Positions 1-8,199 of a stretch of DNA of 64,000 nucleotides are shown here, one piece after another; within the stretch, counting starts at the first letter, position 1, and each line of letters starts with the position of its first letter. This DNA comes from Neobacillus sp. SuZ13. GTDB taxonomy: Bacteria; Bacillota; Bacilli; Bacillales; Cytobacillaceae. Position numbers and translations under genes: made by a program. The notes below the pieces were generated by a model, which was not told where the DNA came from, made no database searches, and was given only the letters and a program-made list of their open reading frames with translations. Location: contig NZ_CP126107.1 in assembly GCF_030123365.1 (NCBI RefSeq), positions 242,501 through 306,500 of the forward strand, given 5' to 3'.

Positions 1-27
1 TCGCAGGTTCAAATCCTGTCCCCGCAA
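1..27 (+). tRNA. tRNA-Met (initiator), 3' part only
   Basis: The window opens inside a tRNA: a T-arm (CAGG-TTCAAAT-CCTG) followed by an acceptor 3' strand CCCCGCA and discriminator A. This agrees with the end of a Bacillus initiator tRNA-Met. The CCA end is not encoded here (ATTT follows). The 5' part lies outside the window, so the anticodon cannot be seen and identity is inferred from the 3' end and from the tRNA-Asp that follows. Confidence 0.7.
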
Positions 28-30
28 TTT

Positions 31-107
31 GGTCCGGTAGTTCAGTTGGTTAGAATGCCTGCCTGTCACGCAGGAGGTCGCGGGTTCGAGTCCCGTCCGG
101 ACCGCCA
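31..107 (+). tRNA. tRNA-Asp (GTC)
   Basis: Complete cloverleaf: acceptor GGTCCGG pairs with CCGGACC, D-arm with AGTTGGTTAGA, anticodon stem GCCTG/CGCAGG-type with GTC at 65-67, T-loop GGTTCGAGTCC, encoded CCA at 105-107. It follows tRNA-Met by 3 nt. The Met-Asp order is what is found at the end of the B. subtilis rrnE operon, so an rRNA operon probably lies just upstream of the window. Confidence 0.97.
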
Positions 108-126
108 TTTATATTGTAAAATGAGT

Positions 127-151
127 ACGAAACAAGGTTTCGTCTTTTTTT
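127..151 (+). terminator. terminator of the rRNA/tRNA operon
   Basis: ACGAAAC (127-133) pairs with GTTTCGT (137-143) across a 3-nt loop, followed by a T-run. It sits 20 nt after tRNA-Asp. Confidence 0.85.
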
Positions 152-207
152 ATGCCCTTTTTTGCTCAATTGTAAAAAATCAGGTAAACTACATATGGAA
201 TAGGCAC

Positions 208-235
208 CCTTAGGAGCAATCCTAAGGTTTTTTTT
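208..235 (+). terminator. second tandem terminator before tsaE
   Basis: CCTTAGG (208-214), loop AGCAAT, CCTAAGG (221-227), then eight T. It could be a back-up terminator of the stable-RNA operon or the remaining terminator of a lost gene (thiL is found here in B. subtilis). Confidence 0.8.
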
Positions 236-295
236 GCAGATAAATAAGGTAAAATGAAGATATGTGCCACGATGTTAAAATAAAAAGGTGATTGA

Positions 296-751
296 ATGAA
301 ACAATTTGAACGAATTACAACAGATTCTGAGGAGACTTCCCTATTTGCCGAAAGATTTGCTGGACGTTTACAACCAGGGGATGTCATCGCACTGGAAGGT
401 GATTTAGGTGCAGGAAAGACAACCTTCACAAAGGGGTTGGCTAAAGGCTTAGAAATTAAGAAGACCGTCAACAGCCCGACATTTACCATTATTAAAGAAT
501 ATAAAGGAAAATTGCCATTATATCATATGGATGTCTATCGGGTTGCGGATGCCTTTGAAGACCTAGGATTTGATGAATACTTTGAAGGGGACGGAGTGAC
601 GGTAGTGGAATGGGCCCATTTGATTGAAGAGCAGCTTCCCGAGGAAAGACTAACCATCTTCCTGTATCGTGAAGAAGGGGACCGGAGACGAATGGTTTTC
701 AAACCACAAGGAAGAAGATATGAGCAATTATGTAAGGAGACATTTTCATGA
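296..751 (+). CDS. tsaE: tRNA threonylcarbamoyladenosine biosynthesis ATPase TsaE
   Basis: ATPase that works with TsaB and TsaD to transfer threonylcarbamoyl to A37 of ANN-decoding tRNAs (t6A). The Walker A motif GDLGAGKT lies at about residues 35-42; SPTFTIIKEY and VVEWAHLIE follow, as in the YjeE/TsaE family, and 151 aa is the usual length. The start ATG follows AAAGGTG at a good distance. It is the first gene of a tight tsaE-tsaB-rimI-tsaD operon (4-nt overlap with tsaB), the standard Bacillus arrangement ydiB-ydiC-ydiD-ydiE. In B. subtilis thiL precedes it; here tRNA-Asp does. Confidence 0.95.
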   Translation: MKQFERITTDSEETSLFAERFAGRLQPGDVIALEGDLGAGKTTFTKGLAKGLEIKKTVNSPTFTIIKEYKGKLPLYHMDVYRVADAFEDLGFDEYFEGDGVTVVEWAHLIEEQLPEERLTIFLYREEGDRRRMVFKPQGRRYEQLCKETFS

Positions 752-1446
752 CCATATTAGCGATTGACACTTCTAATTATGCATTAGGAGTTGCGCTTTT
801 AGACGAAAACCAAGTACTTGGTGAATATATCACTAATTTAAAAAAGAACCATTCAGTTCGAATTATGCCTGCTATTCAAACACTGATGAAAGATTGTGAG
901 CGGGTGCCTGCTGATATAACGAAGATTGTGGTAGCCAAAGGACCAGGCTCCTACACAGGTGTTCGAATTGGGGTTACCATTGCTAAAACGTTAGCATGGA
1001 CCCTAAACATACCACTTGTCGGTATTTCGAGCCTTGAAATCCTAGCAGCAGGTGTCAGCCGTTATTTTAATGGATTTGTTTCGCCTCTATTTGATGCTAG
1101 AAGGGGACAAGTGTATACCGGATTATACCAAAATGAAGGTAGTGAATTCCTAACGATTCAAGAGGATCGCTTGGTTATGTTAGCGGATTGGGCAGAGTCT
1201 CTAAAAGGGGCAGGTAAATCAATCTTATTTATCGGGAATGATTTATCACTCCATCAGGCAACAATCGCTGACCATTTGGGATCTCAGGCTGTTTTTGCAA
1301 CGATTACGGAGCATAATCCTCGTCCATCTGAGCTTGCCCTTCTTGGCAGGGATAAACCTGGGGAGGACATACATTCTTTTGTTCCAAATTATATCCGTTT
1401 AGCTGAAGCAGAAGCGAAATGGTTAGAAGCGAAAGGAAAAATATGA
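748..1446 (+). CDS. tsaB: tRNA t6A biosynthesis protein TsaB
   Basis: ASKHA-fold partner that dimerises with TsaD in the t6A complex. Seen: N-terminal TILAIDTSN, NHSVRIMPAI near 34-43 and the family signature GPGSYTGVRIG near 65-75. Length 232 aa is typical. Its ATG overlaps the tsaE stop by 4 nt, so translation is coupled. TsaB has no catalytic activity of its own in the known system; it holds TsaD and TsaE. Confidence 0.94.
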   Translation: MTILAIDTSNYALGVALLDENQVLGEYITNLKKNHSVRIMPAIQTLMKDCERVPADITKIVVAKGPGSYTGVRIGVTIAKTLAWTLNIPLVGISSLEILAAGVSRYFNGFVSPLFDARRGQVYTGLYQNEGSEFLTIQEDRLVMLADWAESLKGAGKSILFIGNDLSLHQATIADHLGSQAVFATITEHNPRPSELALLGRDKPGEDIHSFVPNYIRLAEAEAKWLEAKGKI

Positions 1447-1467
1447 AATGGATAGGAATAGAGAGTT

Positions 1468-1917
1468 ATGGTAGATTCATTTGTTTTTCGTAACATGAGG
1501 GAAGAGGATATTGACCAAATCTTAGAAGTAGAGCATGCATCCTTTACGACTCCATGGAGTCGTGAAGCTTTCTATAATGAATTACACAATAATCGATTTG
1601 CTGTTTATATTGTCTTAGAAGAAAATAATAAAATTCTTGGATACTGCGGGGCATGGATTGTCATTGACGAAGCCCATGTCACGAATGTAGCAATCCTGCC
1701 TGAATTTAGGGGCCGAAAACTGGGGGAAGCTATATTGCGAAATATGATGTCAGTAGCCCGGGAGATGGGAGCAAAGAGCATGACACTTGAAGTGCGTGTG
1801 TCCAATCATGTGGCACAATCTCTATATCGAAAGCTAGGCTTTCAAAATGGAGGAATCCGTAAAAATTATTATTCTGATAATCAGGAAGATGGTTTAGTGA
1901 TGTGGGTAAATTTATGA
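1468..1917 (+). CDS. rimI: ribosomal protein S18-alanine N-acetyltransferase RimI (GNAT)
   Basis: GNAT-family acetyltransferase of 149 aa. The acetyl-CoA binding loop [13 protein letters not shown] (about 81-93), [12 protein letters not shown] before it and the C-terminal SLYRKLGFQ are typical of RimI, whose known role is acetylating the N-terminal alanine of ribosomal protein S18. It sits between tsaB and tsaD as in B. subtilis (ydiD) and overlaps tsaD. Substrate is inferred from the family. Confidence 0.9.
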   Translation: MVDSFVFRNMREEDIDQILEVEHASFTTPWSREAFYNELHNNRFAVYIVLEENNKILGYCGAWIVIDEAHVTNVAILPEFRGRKLGEAILRNMMSVAREMGAKSMTLEVRVSNHVAQSLYRKLGFQNGGIRKNYYSDNQEDGLVMWVNL

Positions 1918-2936
1918 TAAAAGATCAATGGATTATGGGAATCGAAACAAGCTGTGATGAGACTGCTGTCGCAATCATTAAAAATGGCCGTGAAATTGTT
2001 GCCAACGTTGTGGCATCGCAGATTGAAAGTCATAAACGTTTTGGTGGTGTTGTGCCGGAGATTGCTTCCCGCCACCATGTTGAGCAAATTACCATTGTTA
2101 CGGAGGAAGCATTAAAACAAGCAAATATTACATTTGCTGAAATTGATGCAATTGCTGTCACAGAGGGACCTGGGTTAGTCGGTGCCCTGTTAATCGGGGT
2201 AAATGCTGCGAAGGCATTAGCTTTTGCTCAAAATAAACCATTAGTTCCCGTTCACCATATTGCGGGGCATATTTATGCAAATCGTCTGGTAACCGAAATG
2301 AAATTCCCGCTCCTTGCTCTCGTCGTTTCAGGCGGGCACACAGAGCTGGTTTATATGAAGGAACATGGTCATTTTGAAGTGATTGGAGAAACAAGGGACG
2401 ACGCCGCAGGGGAAGCCTACGACAAGGTAGCGCGAACATTGAATATGCCATACCCTGGCGGACCTCATATCGATCGTTTGGCGCAGACTGGAAATCCGAC
2501 GATTAACTTACCTAGGGCATGGCTGGAGGAAGGCTCCTATGATTTTAGTTTTAGCGGTTTAAAGTCTGCAGTTATTAATACGGTCCATAATGCTGAGCAA
2601 CGCGGTGAAGTGATTGCCCCTGAAGACTTGGCTGCAAGTTTTCAAGACAGCGTCATTGAAGTGCTAGTCACAAAAACAGAAAAGGCTGTCGCGGAATACG
2701 GTGTGGAGCAAGTTTTAGTTGCCGGCGGGGTTGCCGCGAATAAAGGACTTAGACAGGCATTAGAGAAGGTTTTTTCACAGAAACCTGGGATTGATTTAGT
2801 CATCCCGCCATTATCGTTATGTACAGATAATGCTGCAATGATTGCTGCGGCGGGTAGTGTGATGTTTGAAAAGGGAATTCGAGCAAATTTGACGTTAAAC
2901 GCCAATCCTGGACTTGATATTGGATTATATAATTAA
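1914..2936 (+). CDS. tsaD: tRNA N6-adenosine threonylcarbamoyltransferase TsaD (Gcp)
   Basis: Catalytic subunit of the t6A complex. GIETSCDET lies at residues 9-17 and the Fe-binding HHIAGH motif at 114-119; [10 protein letters not shown] and [12 protein letters not shown] follow. I start at the ATG that overlaps the rimI stop by 4 nt (340 aa); a GTG at 1902 in the same frame would add four residues but has no better ribosome site. A strong terminator follows at once. Length and motifs are complete. Confidence 0.95.
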   Translation: MIKDQWIMGIETSCDETAVAIIKNGREIVANVVASQIESHKRFGGVVPEIASRHHVEQITIVTEEALKQANITFAEIDAIAVTEGPGLVGALLIGVNAAKALAFAQNKPLVPVHHIAGHIYANRLVTEMKFPLLALVVSGGHTELVYMKEHGHFEVIGETRDDAAGEAYDKVARTLNMPYPGGPHIDRLAQTGNPTINLPRAWLEEGSYDFSFSGLKSAVINTVHNAEQRGEVIAPEDLAASFQDSVIEVLVTKTEKAVAEYGVEQVLVAGGVAANKGLRQALEKVFSQKPGIDLVIPPLSLCTDNAAMIAAAGSVMFEKGIRANLTLNANPGLDIGLYN

Positions 2937-2966
2937 AAACTCTTCTGGATAAGAAGAGTTTTTTTG
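2937..2966 (+). terminator. terminator of the tsaE-tsaD operon
   Basis: AAACTCTTC (2937-2945) pairs with GAAGAGTTT (2953-2961) and is followed by a T-run; it starts directly after the tsaD stop codon. Confidence 0.92.
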
Positions 2967-3006
2967 TTGATAAGATTTTTTGAACATTCATTGAAATAAA
3001 CTTAAA

Positions 3007-3139
3007 TGTGGATAAGTGGACAGTTTTCTGTGTATAATGTGGATAAGTAGGGTTATAATTGTGGATATTGTGGAAAAGTAAAAAATGCATTGAAAATACT
3101 CTGTTTACAATGTGAATAAGATTGTGGAAAAGTGAATAA
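3007..3139 (+). other. DnaA-box cluster (candidate)
   Basis: Seven 9-mers in one orientation match or nearly match the DnaA box complement TGTGNATAA: TGTGGATAA 3007-3015, TGTGTATAA 3029-3037, TGTGGATAA 3038-3046, TGTGGATAT 3060-3068, TGTGGAAAA 3069-3077, TGTGAATAA 3111-3119, TGTGGAAAA 3123-3131; AGTGAATAA at 3131-3139 is an eighth, weaker one. Two pairs are directly abutting. The space carries no gene. From memory, B. subtilis has a DnaA-box cluster at gcp (tsaD) that binds DnaA away from oriC, so this is probably its counterpart. Confidence 0.8.
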
Positions 3140-3194
3140 TTTTTATAAAAGTGCATGTATCGAATGTTGTCGATATATGTCTTATTAGAAAGAA

Positions 3195-3219
3195 AAAAAC
3201 CGAGCGATGCTCGGTTTTT
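3195..3219 (-). terminator. terminator of the ABC-F gene
   Basis: CCGAGC (3200-3205), loop GAT, GCTCGG (3209-3214) flanked by A and T runs, so it can work in both directions; it lies at the stop codon of the minus-strand ABC-F gene. Confidence 0.85.
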
Positions 3220-5137
3220 ACTCTGCCAGCTCCGCCCAAGCTTCCATTAGTTGCTCGAGTTCCGCTTTGGCTTTTTCATTTTTTAAATTGATTTCTAGTA
3301 CTTTTTCATGGTTTTGAAAGATATCAGGATCACAGAGTTGCTGTTCGAATTCCTGAATTTGTTCTTCCAGTTCTTCTATTCTTTGTTCCACTTCTTCTAA
3401 TTTTCGTTTCCGCTGGCGTTCTTGTTTCTTACTTTCCTTATCCTGTTGATAAGTATTTTTCTCAAATGTCTCCGATTGTGCAGATCCTTTTTGAAAATCC
3501 GCTAGTGCTAAGGCAGCAAGTTCTTCCTGCTCTAATTTCTTCTCTACATAATAATCATAATCCCCTAAATACTCTGTACTGCCATGGCGGCTCAGTTCTA
3601 AGACCTTTGTGGCAATTCGGTTAATAAAATACCTGTCATGTGAGACAAAAAGAATCGTGCCTGGGTAATCGATTAATGCATTCTCAAGAACTTCCTTGCT
3701 ATCTAAATCCAAGTGGTTGGTAGGCTCATCCAAAATTAAAACATTGGCTTTTTCTAACATAAGCTTAGCCAAAGCAAGTCGAGCTTTCTCTCCGCCGCTT
3801 AAAGTGGAGACAATTTTCAAGACATCGTCACCGGAAAATAAGAAATTACCAAGAACCGTTCGAATCTCTTTTTCGTTTTTTAACGGATAATCATCCCAGA
3901 GTTCATTCAAAACACGTTTGTTGGAGGTTAATTCCGCCTGTTCCTGATCGTAATATCCGATAGAAAGGTTTGTTCCATAGAGAATGGTTCCATCTAGGGC
4001 CGGCAGCTTTTTAATAATGGTTTTTAATAAGGTTGATTTACCGATTCCATTTGGGCCCACTAAGGCAATGCTTTCTCCTTTATAGGCACGAAAAGAAATG
4101 GCTTCTGAAACCTTTTCACCCTTATAACCGACAGCAAGGGAATCAACCGTTAACACATCATTACCGCTTTGTTTTTCAATTTCAAACGAGAAATTTGCCG
4201 ACTTTTCATCCCCTAAAGGCCGGTCCATCAGCTCCATCTTCTCTAACTTTTTACGACGGCTTTGGGCACGTTTGGTCGTTGATGCACGTGCTAAATTCCG
4301 GTTGATAAAATCCTGAAGATCCGCCACCTCTTGCTGTTGTTTTTCAAAAAGCTTTAAATCACGCTCATAATTTGCCGCTTTTTGATCAAGGTAGGAACTA
4401 TAGTTGCCTGTAAAGCGTTGGATTTGCTTGCGGGAGACCTCATAGACCTGCGTAACCACCTTATCTAAAAAATAGCGGTCATGGGAGACAATTAAAATAG
4501 CCCCGTGATAACTTTGCAAATATTGCTCCAGCCAGGAAAGTGTATCAATATCAAGATGGTTGGTCGGCTCGTCCAATATTAAGATATCGGGCTTGGTTAA
4601 TAGCAGCTTACCAAGGGCAAGACGCGTTTTCTGCCCGCCGCTTAAGCTGGATATCATTAAGGTCTTGTCTGGAAAATTTAATCCATGCAGGACCGAACGA
4701 AGCTCTGCCTCGTATTGATATCCACCCTGCTCTTTAAATTTCACTTGAAGATGGTCGTACTCTTTCAGGATTCTCTCGTACCTTCCATTGTCTTCAAATA
4801 CACGGGGATCGGCCATTTGTTCTTCAAGGGTCCGGAGTGACTTTTCCATTAAACGCAGCGGTTCAAAAACAGTCAGCATCTCGTCCCATATTGACAAATT
4901 GGACTCTAAACCAGTATTTTGTGCTAAATAGCCAATCATTACTTCTTTTGGTTTGATGATTTCACCGCCATCATGCGACAAGTGGCCAGCAATAATCTTC
5001 AATAATGTCGATTTTCCTGCACCATTGCGCCCAACTAGAGCCACACGGTCTCGAGTTTGTAATTCTAATTTAATATTCGATAAAATAAGGTCAGCACCAT
5101 AATATTTTTGTAGTTGATTAACCTGTAACAAAATCAT
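3218..5137 (-). CDS. ydiF: ABC-F family ATPase, YdiF type (ribosome-associated)
   Basis: Two ABC ATPase domains on one chain with no membrane segment. Domain 1 has GRNGAGKST, LSGGQKTRLAL and LDEPTNHLD; domain 2 has GPNGIGKST, LSGGEKARLAL and LDEPTNHLDLD. A basic, alpha-helical linker lies between them, and a glutamic-acid-rich coiled coil forms the C-terminus. ABC-F proteins act on the ribosomal E site; the precise task of YdiF is not established. I start at ATG 5137, 6 nt after AGAGGTG; a GTG at 5146 in frame lies inside that ribosome site. It is divergent from moaC and convergent with tsaD. Confidence 0.93.
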   Translation of the reverse strand: MILLQVNQLQKYYGADLILSNIKLELQTRDRVALVGRNGAGKSTLLKIIAGHLSHDGGEIIKPKEVMIGYLAQNTGLESNLSIWDEMLTVFEPLRLMEKSLRTLEEQMADPRVFEDNGRYERILKEYDHLQVKFKEQGGYQYEAELRSVLHGLNFPDKTLMISSLSGGQKTRLALGKLLLTKPDILILDEPTNHLDIDTLSWLEQYLQSYHGAILIVSHDRYFLDKVVTQVYEVSRKQIQRFTGNYSSYLDQKAANYERDLKLFEKQQQEVADLQDFINRNLARASTTKRAQSRRKKLEKMELMDRPLGDEKSANFSFEIEKQSGNDVLTVDSLAVGYKGEKVSEAISFRAYKGESIALVGPNGIGKSTLLKTIIKKLPALDGTILYGTNLSIGYYDQEQAELTSNKRVLNELWDDYPLKNEKEIRTVLGNFLFSGDDVLKIVSTLSGGEKARLALAKLMLEKANVLILDEPTNHLDLDSKEVLENALIDYPGTILFVSHDRYFINRIATKVLELSRHGSTEYLGDYDYYVEKKLEQEELAALALADFQKGSAQSETFEKNTYQQDKESKKQERQRKRKLEEVEQRIEELEEQIQEFEQQLCDPDIFQNHEKVLEINLKNEKAKAELEQLMEAWAELAE

Positions 5138-5314
5138 CTCATTCACCTCTATTACATAGGTTAAGTGTACCTTATTCCCGGAATGTCGGCAATCAACTGC
5201 GAAGCAGATTAGCTTGATGAAAGTCTTAAAATCGACAAAAACCTTGAATTTCGTTCAAAGTTTCACAGACAGATAAGGAAAAATAGTGTATGATTTGAAG
5301 GGAGGATTTTTTAT

Positions 5315-5812
5315 ATGGCAGAATTTACGCATTTTAATGAAGAAGGCCGAGCAAAAATGGTCGACGTCAGTGATAAGCCCGAAACAGCGCGGACGGCAAT
5401 TGCTCATTCCAGTATTATTGTTAAGAAAGAAATTTACGATAGAATTACGAATAACGAGATAAAAAAAGGCGATGTCTTAGCAGTGGCTCAGGTAGCTGCG
5501 GTCATGGCAGCAAAGAAGACGTGGGATTTGATTCCGATGTGTCATCCGATTCCCTTAACAGGTGTTAATATTTCTTTTTCCTGGGAACAGGAATCTGAAG
5601 AGAATTTTCGTTTAAATATTTCTGCAGCCGTTAAAACCAAGGGGAATACAGGAGTGGAAATGGAAGCGTTAACAGCTGCTTCTGCGTGCGCTTTAACGGT
5701 TTATGATATGTGCAAAGCCGTTGATAAAGGTATGGTGATTGGACCCACTTACCTTGTCGAAAAAACGGGTGGTAAAAATGGTGATTTTAAGAGACACGAA
5801 AAAGTTAAATGA
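5315..5812 (+). CDS. moaC: cyclic pyranopterin monophosphate synthase MoaC
   Basis: Second step of molybdenum-cofactor synthesis, forming cPMP from the MoaA product. [14 protein letters not shown] near the N-terminus, [10 protein letters not shown] (about 73-82) and the C-terminal [11 protein letters not shown] carry the conserved active-site residues. Length 165 aa is normal. GGGAGG lies 12 nt before the ATG. It is followed by rex after 35 nt, as in B. subtilis. No other moa gene is in the window. Confidence 0.94.
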   Translation: MAEFTHFNEEGRAKMVDVSDKPETARTAIAHSSIIVKKEIYDRITNNEIKKGDVLAVAQVAAVMAAKKTWDLIPMCHPIPLTGVNISFSWEQESEENFRLNISAAVKTKGNTGVEMEALTAASACALTVYDMCKAVDKGMVIGPTYLVEKTGGKNGDFKRHEKVK

Positions 5813-5847
5813 TTTTTAACTAAATTATCCATGGGGTGTGGGAGATT

Positions 5848-6510
5848 ATGAGTAATGAAACAATGAAAATACCACAGGCGACAGCCAAACGGCTGCCCCT
5901 TTATTACCGATTTCTTAAAAACCTGCATTCTTCCGGTAAGCAAAGGGTTTCATCAGCCGAACTAAGTGAGGCTGTAAAGGTAGACTCAGCCACAATTCGC
6001 CGCGATTTTTCTTATTTCGGGGCATTGGGGAAAAAAGGTTATGGATATAATGTCAATTATTTGATTTCTTTCTTTCGTAAAACCTTGGACCAGGATGAAC
6101 TGACAAAGGTTGCCTTAATAGGAGTAGGGAATCTGGGCACCGCATTTTTAAACTATAATTTTTTAAAAAATAATAACACAAAAATAGAATGTGCCTTTGA
6201 TGTGGATCCAGAAAAAATGGGAACGACGATACGTGAAGTCCCGGTTTATCATATGGATGAATTGGAGAAGGTTTTATCTGAGGGAGATATATCCGTTGCG
6301 ATATTAACGGTGCCAGCTCCAGTTGCACAGATGATTACTGATCGACTTGTGAGTTCAAATGTAAAGGGGATATTAAACTTTACGCCAGCACGCTTAAATG
6401 TTCCTCCACAAATTAGGGTCCATCATATTGACTTAGCAGTGGAACTGCAATCGCTTGTTTATTTTTTAAAGCATTATCCGACGGTGGAATTCGAGGAAGA
6501 AGAACAATAA
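5848..6510 (+). CDS. rex: redox-sensing transcriptional repressor Rex
   Basis: Repressor that reads the NADH/NAD+ ratio and controls anaerobic and respiratory genes. The N-terminal winged helix includes [15 protein letters not shown] and [14 protein letters not shown]; the Rossmann domain has [13 protein letters not shown] (about 94-106). C-terminal [13 protein letters not shown] is typical. I start at ATG 5848 (220 aa, [10 protein letters not shown]), which fits the family; a GTG at 5836 is less likely. A sequence fitting the Rex operator lies at 39672 in this same window, upstream of fumarate metabolism genes. Confidence 0.96.
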   Translation: MSNETMKIPQATAKRLPLYYRFLKNLHSSGKQRVSSAELSEAVKVDSATIRRDFSYFGALGKKGYGYNVNYLISFFRKTLDQDELTKVALIGVGNLGTAFLNYNFLKNNNTKIECAFDVDPEKMGTTIREVPVYHMDELEKVLSEGDISVAILTVPAPVAQMITDRLVSSNVKGILNFTPARLNVPPQIRVHHIDLAVELQSLVYFLKHYPTVEFEEEEQ

Positions 6511-6517
6511 TTAGTTA

Positions 6518-6552
6518 AGAGCTTTTCACAAATTTGTGGAAAGCTCTTTTTT
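6518..6552 (+). terminator. rex terminator
   Basis: AGAGCTTTTCACA (6518-6530) pairs with TGTGGAAAGCTCT (6535-6547) allowing one G-T pair, then a T-run. Confidence 0.9.
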
Positions 6553-6642
6553 GTGTTTAAAACGCGATTTAGATATGTATTAAAAAGTGCGATGTCCTCA
6601 CCCCTATTTTACTCATAAGTTAAAGAAAGCTAGAAGAGAAAA

Positions 6643-6679
6643 GGTCTTTCGCGTTAATCAACGTGAAGGGCTTTTTTTT
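6643..6679 (+). terminator. second hairpin-T-run downstream of rex
   Basis: A stem of the form GGTCTTTCGCGTT / CAACGTGAAGGGC with several G-T pairs precedes CTTTTTTTT. In the gap 6511-6822 I see only these terminators, a weaker CCCTAGCT/AGCTAGGG hairpin at 6697-6719, and the yhbD promoter area. Confidence 0.6.
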
Positions 6680-6739
6680 ATGAATCATGAGTATCCCCCT
6701 AGCTAAAGTAAAGCTAGGGTTATTTTTCTGTTTTTGATA

Positions 6740-6796
6740 ATTAGGACAACCTAATATTTACAATTGTACTTTACAAACGTAACAGTGTTATGTTAC
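6740..6796 (+). promoter_or_regulatory. two dyads in the yhbD promoter region
   Basis: Perfect inverted repeats ATTAGG-ACAA-CCTAAT (6740-6755) and GTAACA-N6-TGTTAC (6779-6796) flank TTTACA at 6770-6775, which could be a -35 box. Since yhbD encodes a MerR-like DNA-binding protein, one of them may be its own operator. This is inference. Confidence 0.45.
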
Positions 6797-6822
6797 ATTG
6801 TTTCTGGAAAGGGGTTTTCATT

Positions 6823-7446
6823 ATGAGTGAGGAGTTAATCTCAAAGAAAGACCTATTAGAATTAGCAGGAATATCCTATGGGCAGCTATATAGATGGAAA
6901 CGAAAGGACTTAATCCCGGAAGAATGGTTTGTACGCAAGTCTACGTTTACAGGGCAAGAAACATTTTTTCCTAAGGAAAAGATCTTAGAAAGAATCGAAA
7001 AAATCCAAACGATGAAGGAGAACTTATCCTTAGATGAGCTAGCGGATATGTTCTCTCCAAATGTAGCAAATTTAAATTATAGCAAAGATCAATTAATAAG
7101 ACGTAACATTGTTTCGACAGCTGTTGTCGATTTTTACTTAGAACATGAAAAGGGCAGTCTGGATTTTAATTTTACGAGGATTCTAGAAGTGTTTGTATTA
7201 GAGAAATTGCTTCAATCAGGTGAAATAAACCTAGATGAAGGGAAAATGGTCTTGCAGGTGTTAAAGGACCATGGAGCATTAATTAAGCAAAAAAGCTGTG
7301 AGTTAGTGATTACTAGGAAGTTGGGGATGTCATCCTGTCTATTACTCATAAATGCAGAAGAATTTCACTTTGAACGTGGTACGAAGGTAGTCACTGCACT
7401 GTCGCTGATGAAGTGCATGGAAGAGATTAAAGCGAAATTATTATAA
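6823..7446 (+). CDS. yhbD: YhbD-like regulator (DUF4004, MerR-like helix-turn-helix)
   Basis: 207 aa from ATG 6823, which has AAAGGGG in front. The N-terminus (LISKKDLLELAGISYGQLYR) is a MerR-like helix-turn-helix, followed by WKRKDLIPEEWFVRKSTFTG and a helical C-terminal part. It strongly resembles B. subtilis YhbD, which is encoded directly upstream of the two bactofilins, as here. The stop codon is 12 nt from the next gene. Its DNA target is unknown; dyads just upstream suggest autoregulation. Confidence 0.85.
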   Translation: MSEELISKKDLLELAGISYGQLYRWKRKDLIPEEWFVRKSTFTGQETFFPKEKILERIEKIQTMKENLSLDELADMFSPNVANLNYSKDQLIRRNIVSTAVVDFYLEHEKGSLDFNFTRILEVFVLEKLLQSGEINLDEGKMVLQVLKDHGALIKQKSCELVITRKLGMSSCLLLINAEEFHFERGTKVVTALSLMKCMEEIKAKLL

Positions 7447-7458
7447 AGGAGAATGACG

Positions 7459-8181
7459 ATGGATACGAAAAGCAGAGGGGACTTGGTGATTAATGGCTTT
7501 GGTGCATCCAACGGGGGGCAGTTCCGCGTTGTTAAATTAAATGGCAGAGGGACGATTAACAGTGATTTAGAGTGTATGGAACTTGATTGTAATGGTTCAG
7601 GTATTCTATATGGCAATGTTATCTCTGAGAAAGTAAAGGTGAACGGGAATGGGAGGTTCAGAGGGAATCTCGAGGCCCAAAACCTATCGATTGATGGATC
7701 AGCACGGATCGATAAAAACCTAACAGTGGAAAAAATAAAGATCTCTGGTAAAGGAATGATAGGCGGCAGGGTCAAAAGTGAGGAAATAAAAATTCAAGGG
7801 ACCTTTACGGTAAGTGAAGATTGTGAAGCGGAAATTTTTATAGCAGAATCGCAGTTTACGATTGGCGGACTTCTAAATGCCGACTATATCGACATAAAGA
7901 TGTTTGGAGAATGTAAAGCAAAAGAAGTCGGCGGGCAAACGATTACGGTAAAGCAGAAAGGTTCATCCTTAGTCGGTAATTTGCTTAAATCCTTTTATAA
8001 ACCACAGCTGGAAGCGGAATTAATCGAAGGGGACAAAATTGAACTCGAGAATACTACCGCTAAAATCGTCCGTGGAAACCAGGTAAAGATTGGTCCAAAT
8101 TGTCAGATTGGTCTAGTTGAGTATACAGAGGAATTTTTTATGGATAAAAAGGCCGTTGTTGCTGAAAACAGAAAGATTTAA
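7459..8181 (+). CDS. bacE: bactofilin BacE (YhbE-like polymer-forming protein)
   Basis: Cytoplasmic polymer-forming protein of the bactofilin family; in B. subtilis BacE and BacF are needed for flagellar motility. The sequence is a series of short beta-strand repeats (GRGTINSDLEC, GSGILYGNVISEKVKVNGNG, IDGSARIDKNL, ISGKGMIGGRVKS), as expected of a right-handed beta-helix. I start at ATG 7459 (MDTKSRG), 7 nt after AAAGGAG; the ATG at 7453 touches the ribosome site. The C-terminal KIGPNCQIGLVEY block is repeated in the next gene, so the two are paralogues. Confidence 0.85.
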   Translation: MDTKSRGDLVINGFGASNGGQFRVVKLNGRGTINSDLECMELDCNGSGILYGNVISEKVKVNGNGRFRGNLEAQNLSIDGSARIDKNLTVEKIKISGKGMIGGRVKSEEIKIQGTFTVSEDCEAEIFIAESQFTIGGLLNADYIDIKMFGECKAKEVGGQTITVKQKGSSLVGNLLKSFYKPQLEAELIEGDKIELENTTAKIVRGNQVKIGPNCQIGLVEYTEEFFMDKKAVVAENRKI

Positions 8182-8199
8182 TTAGGAGGGAAAAGCGAG

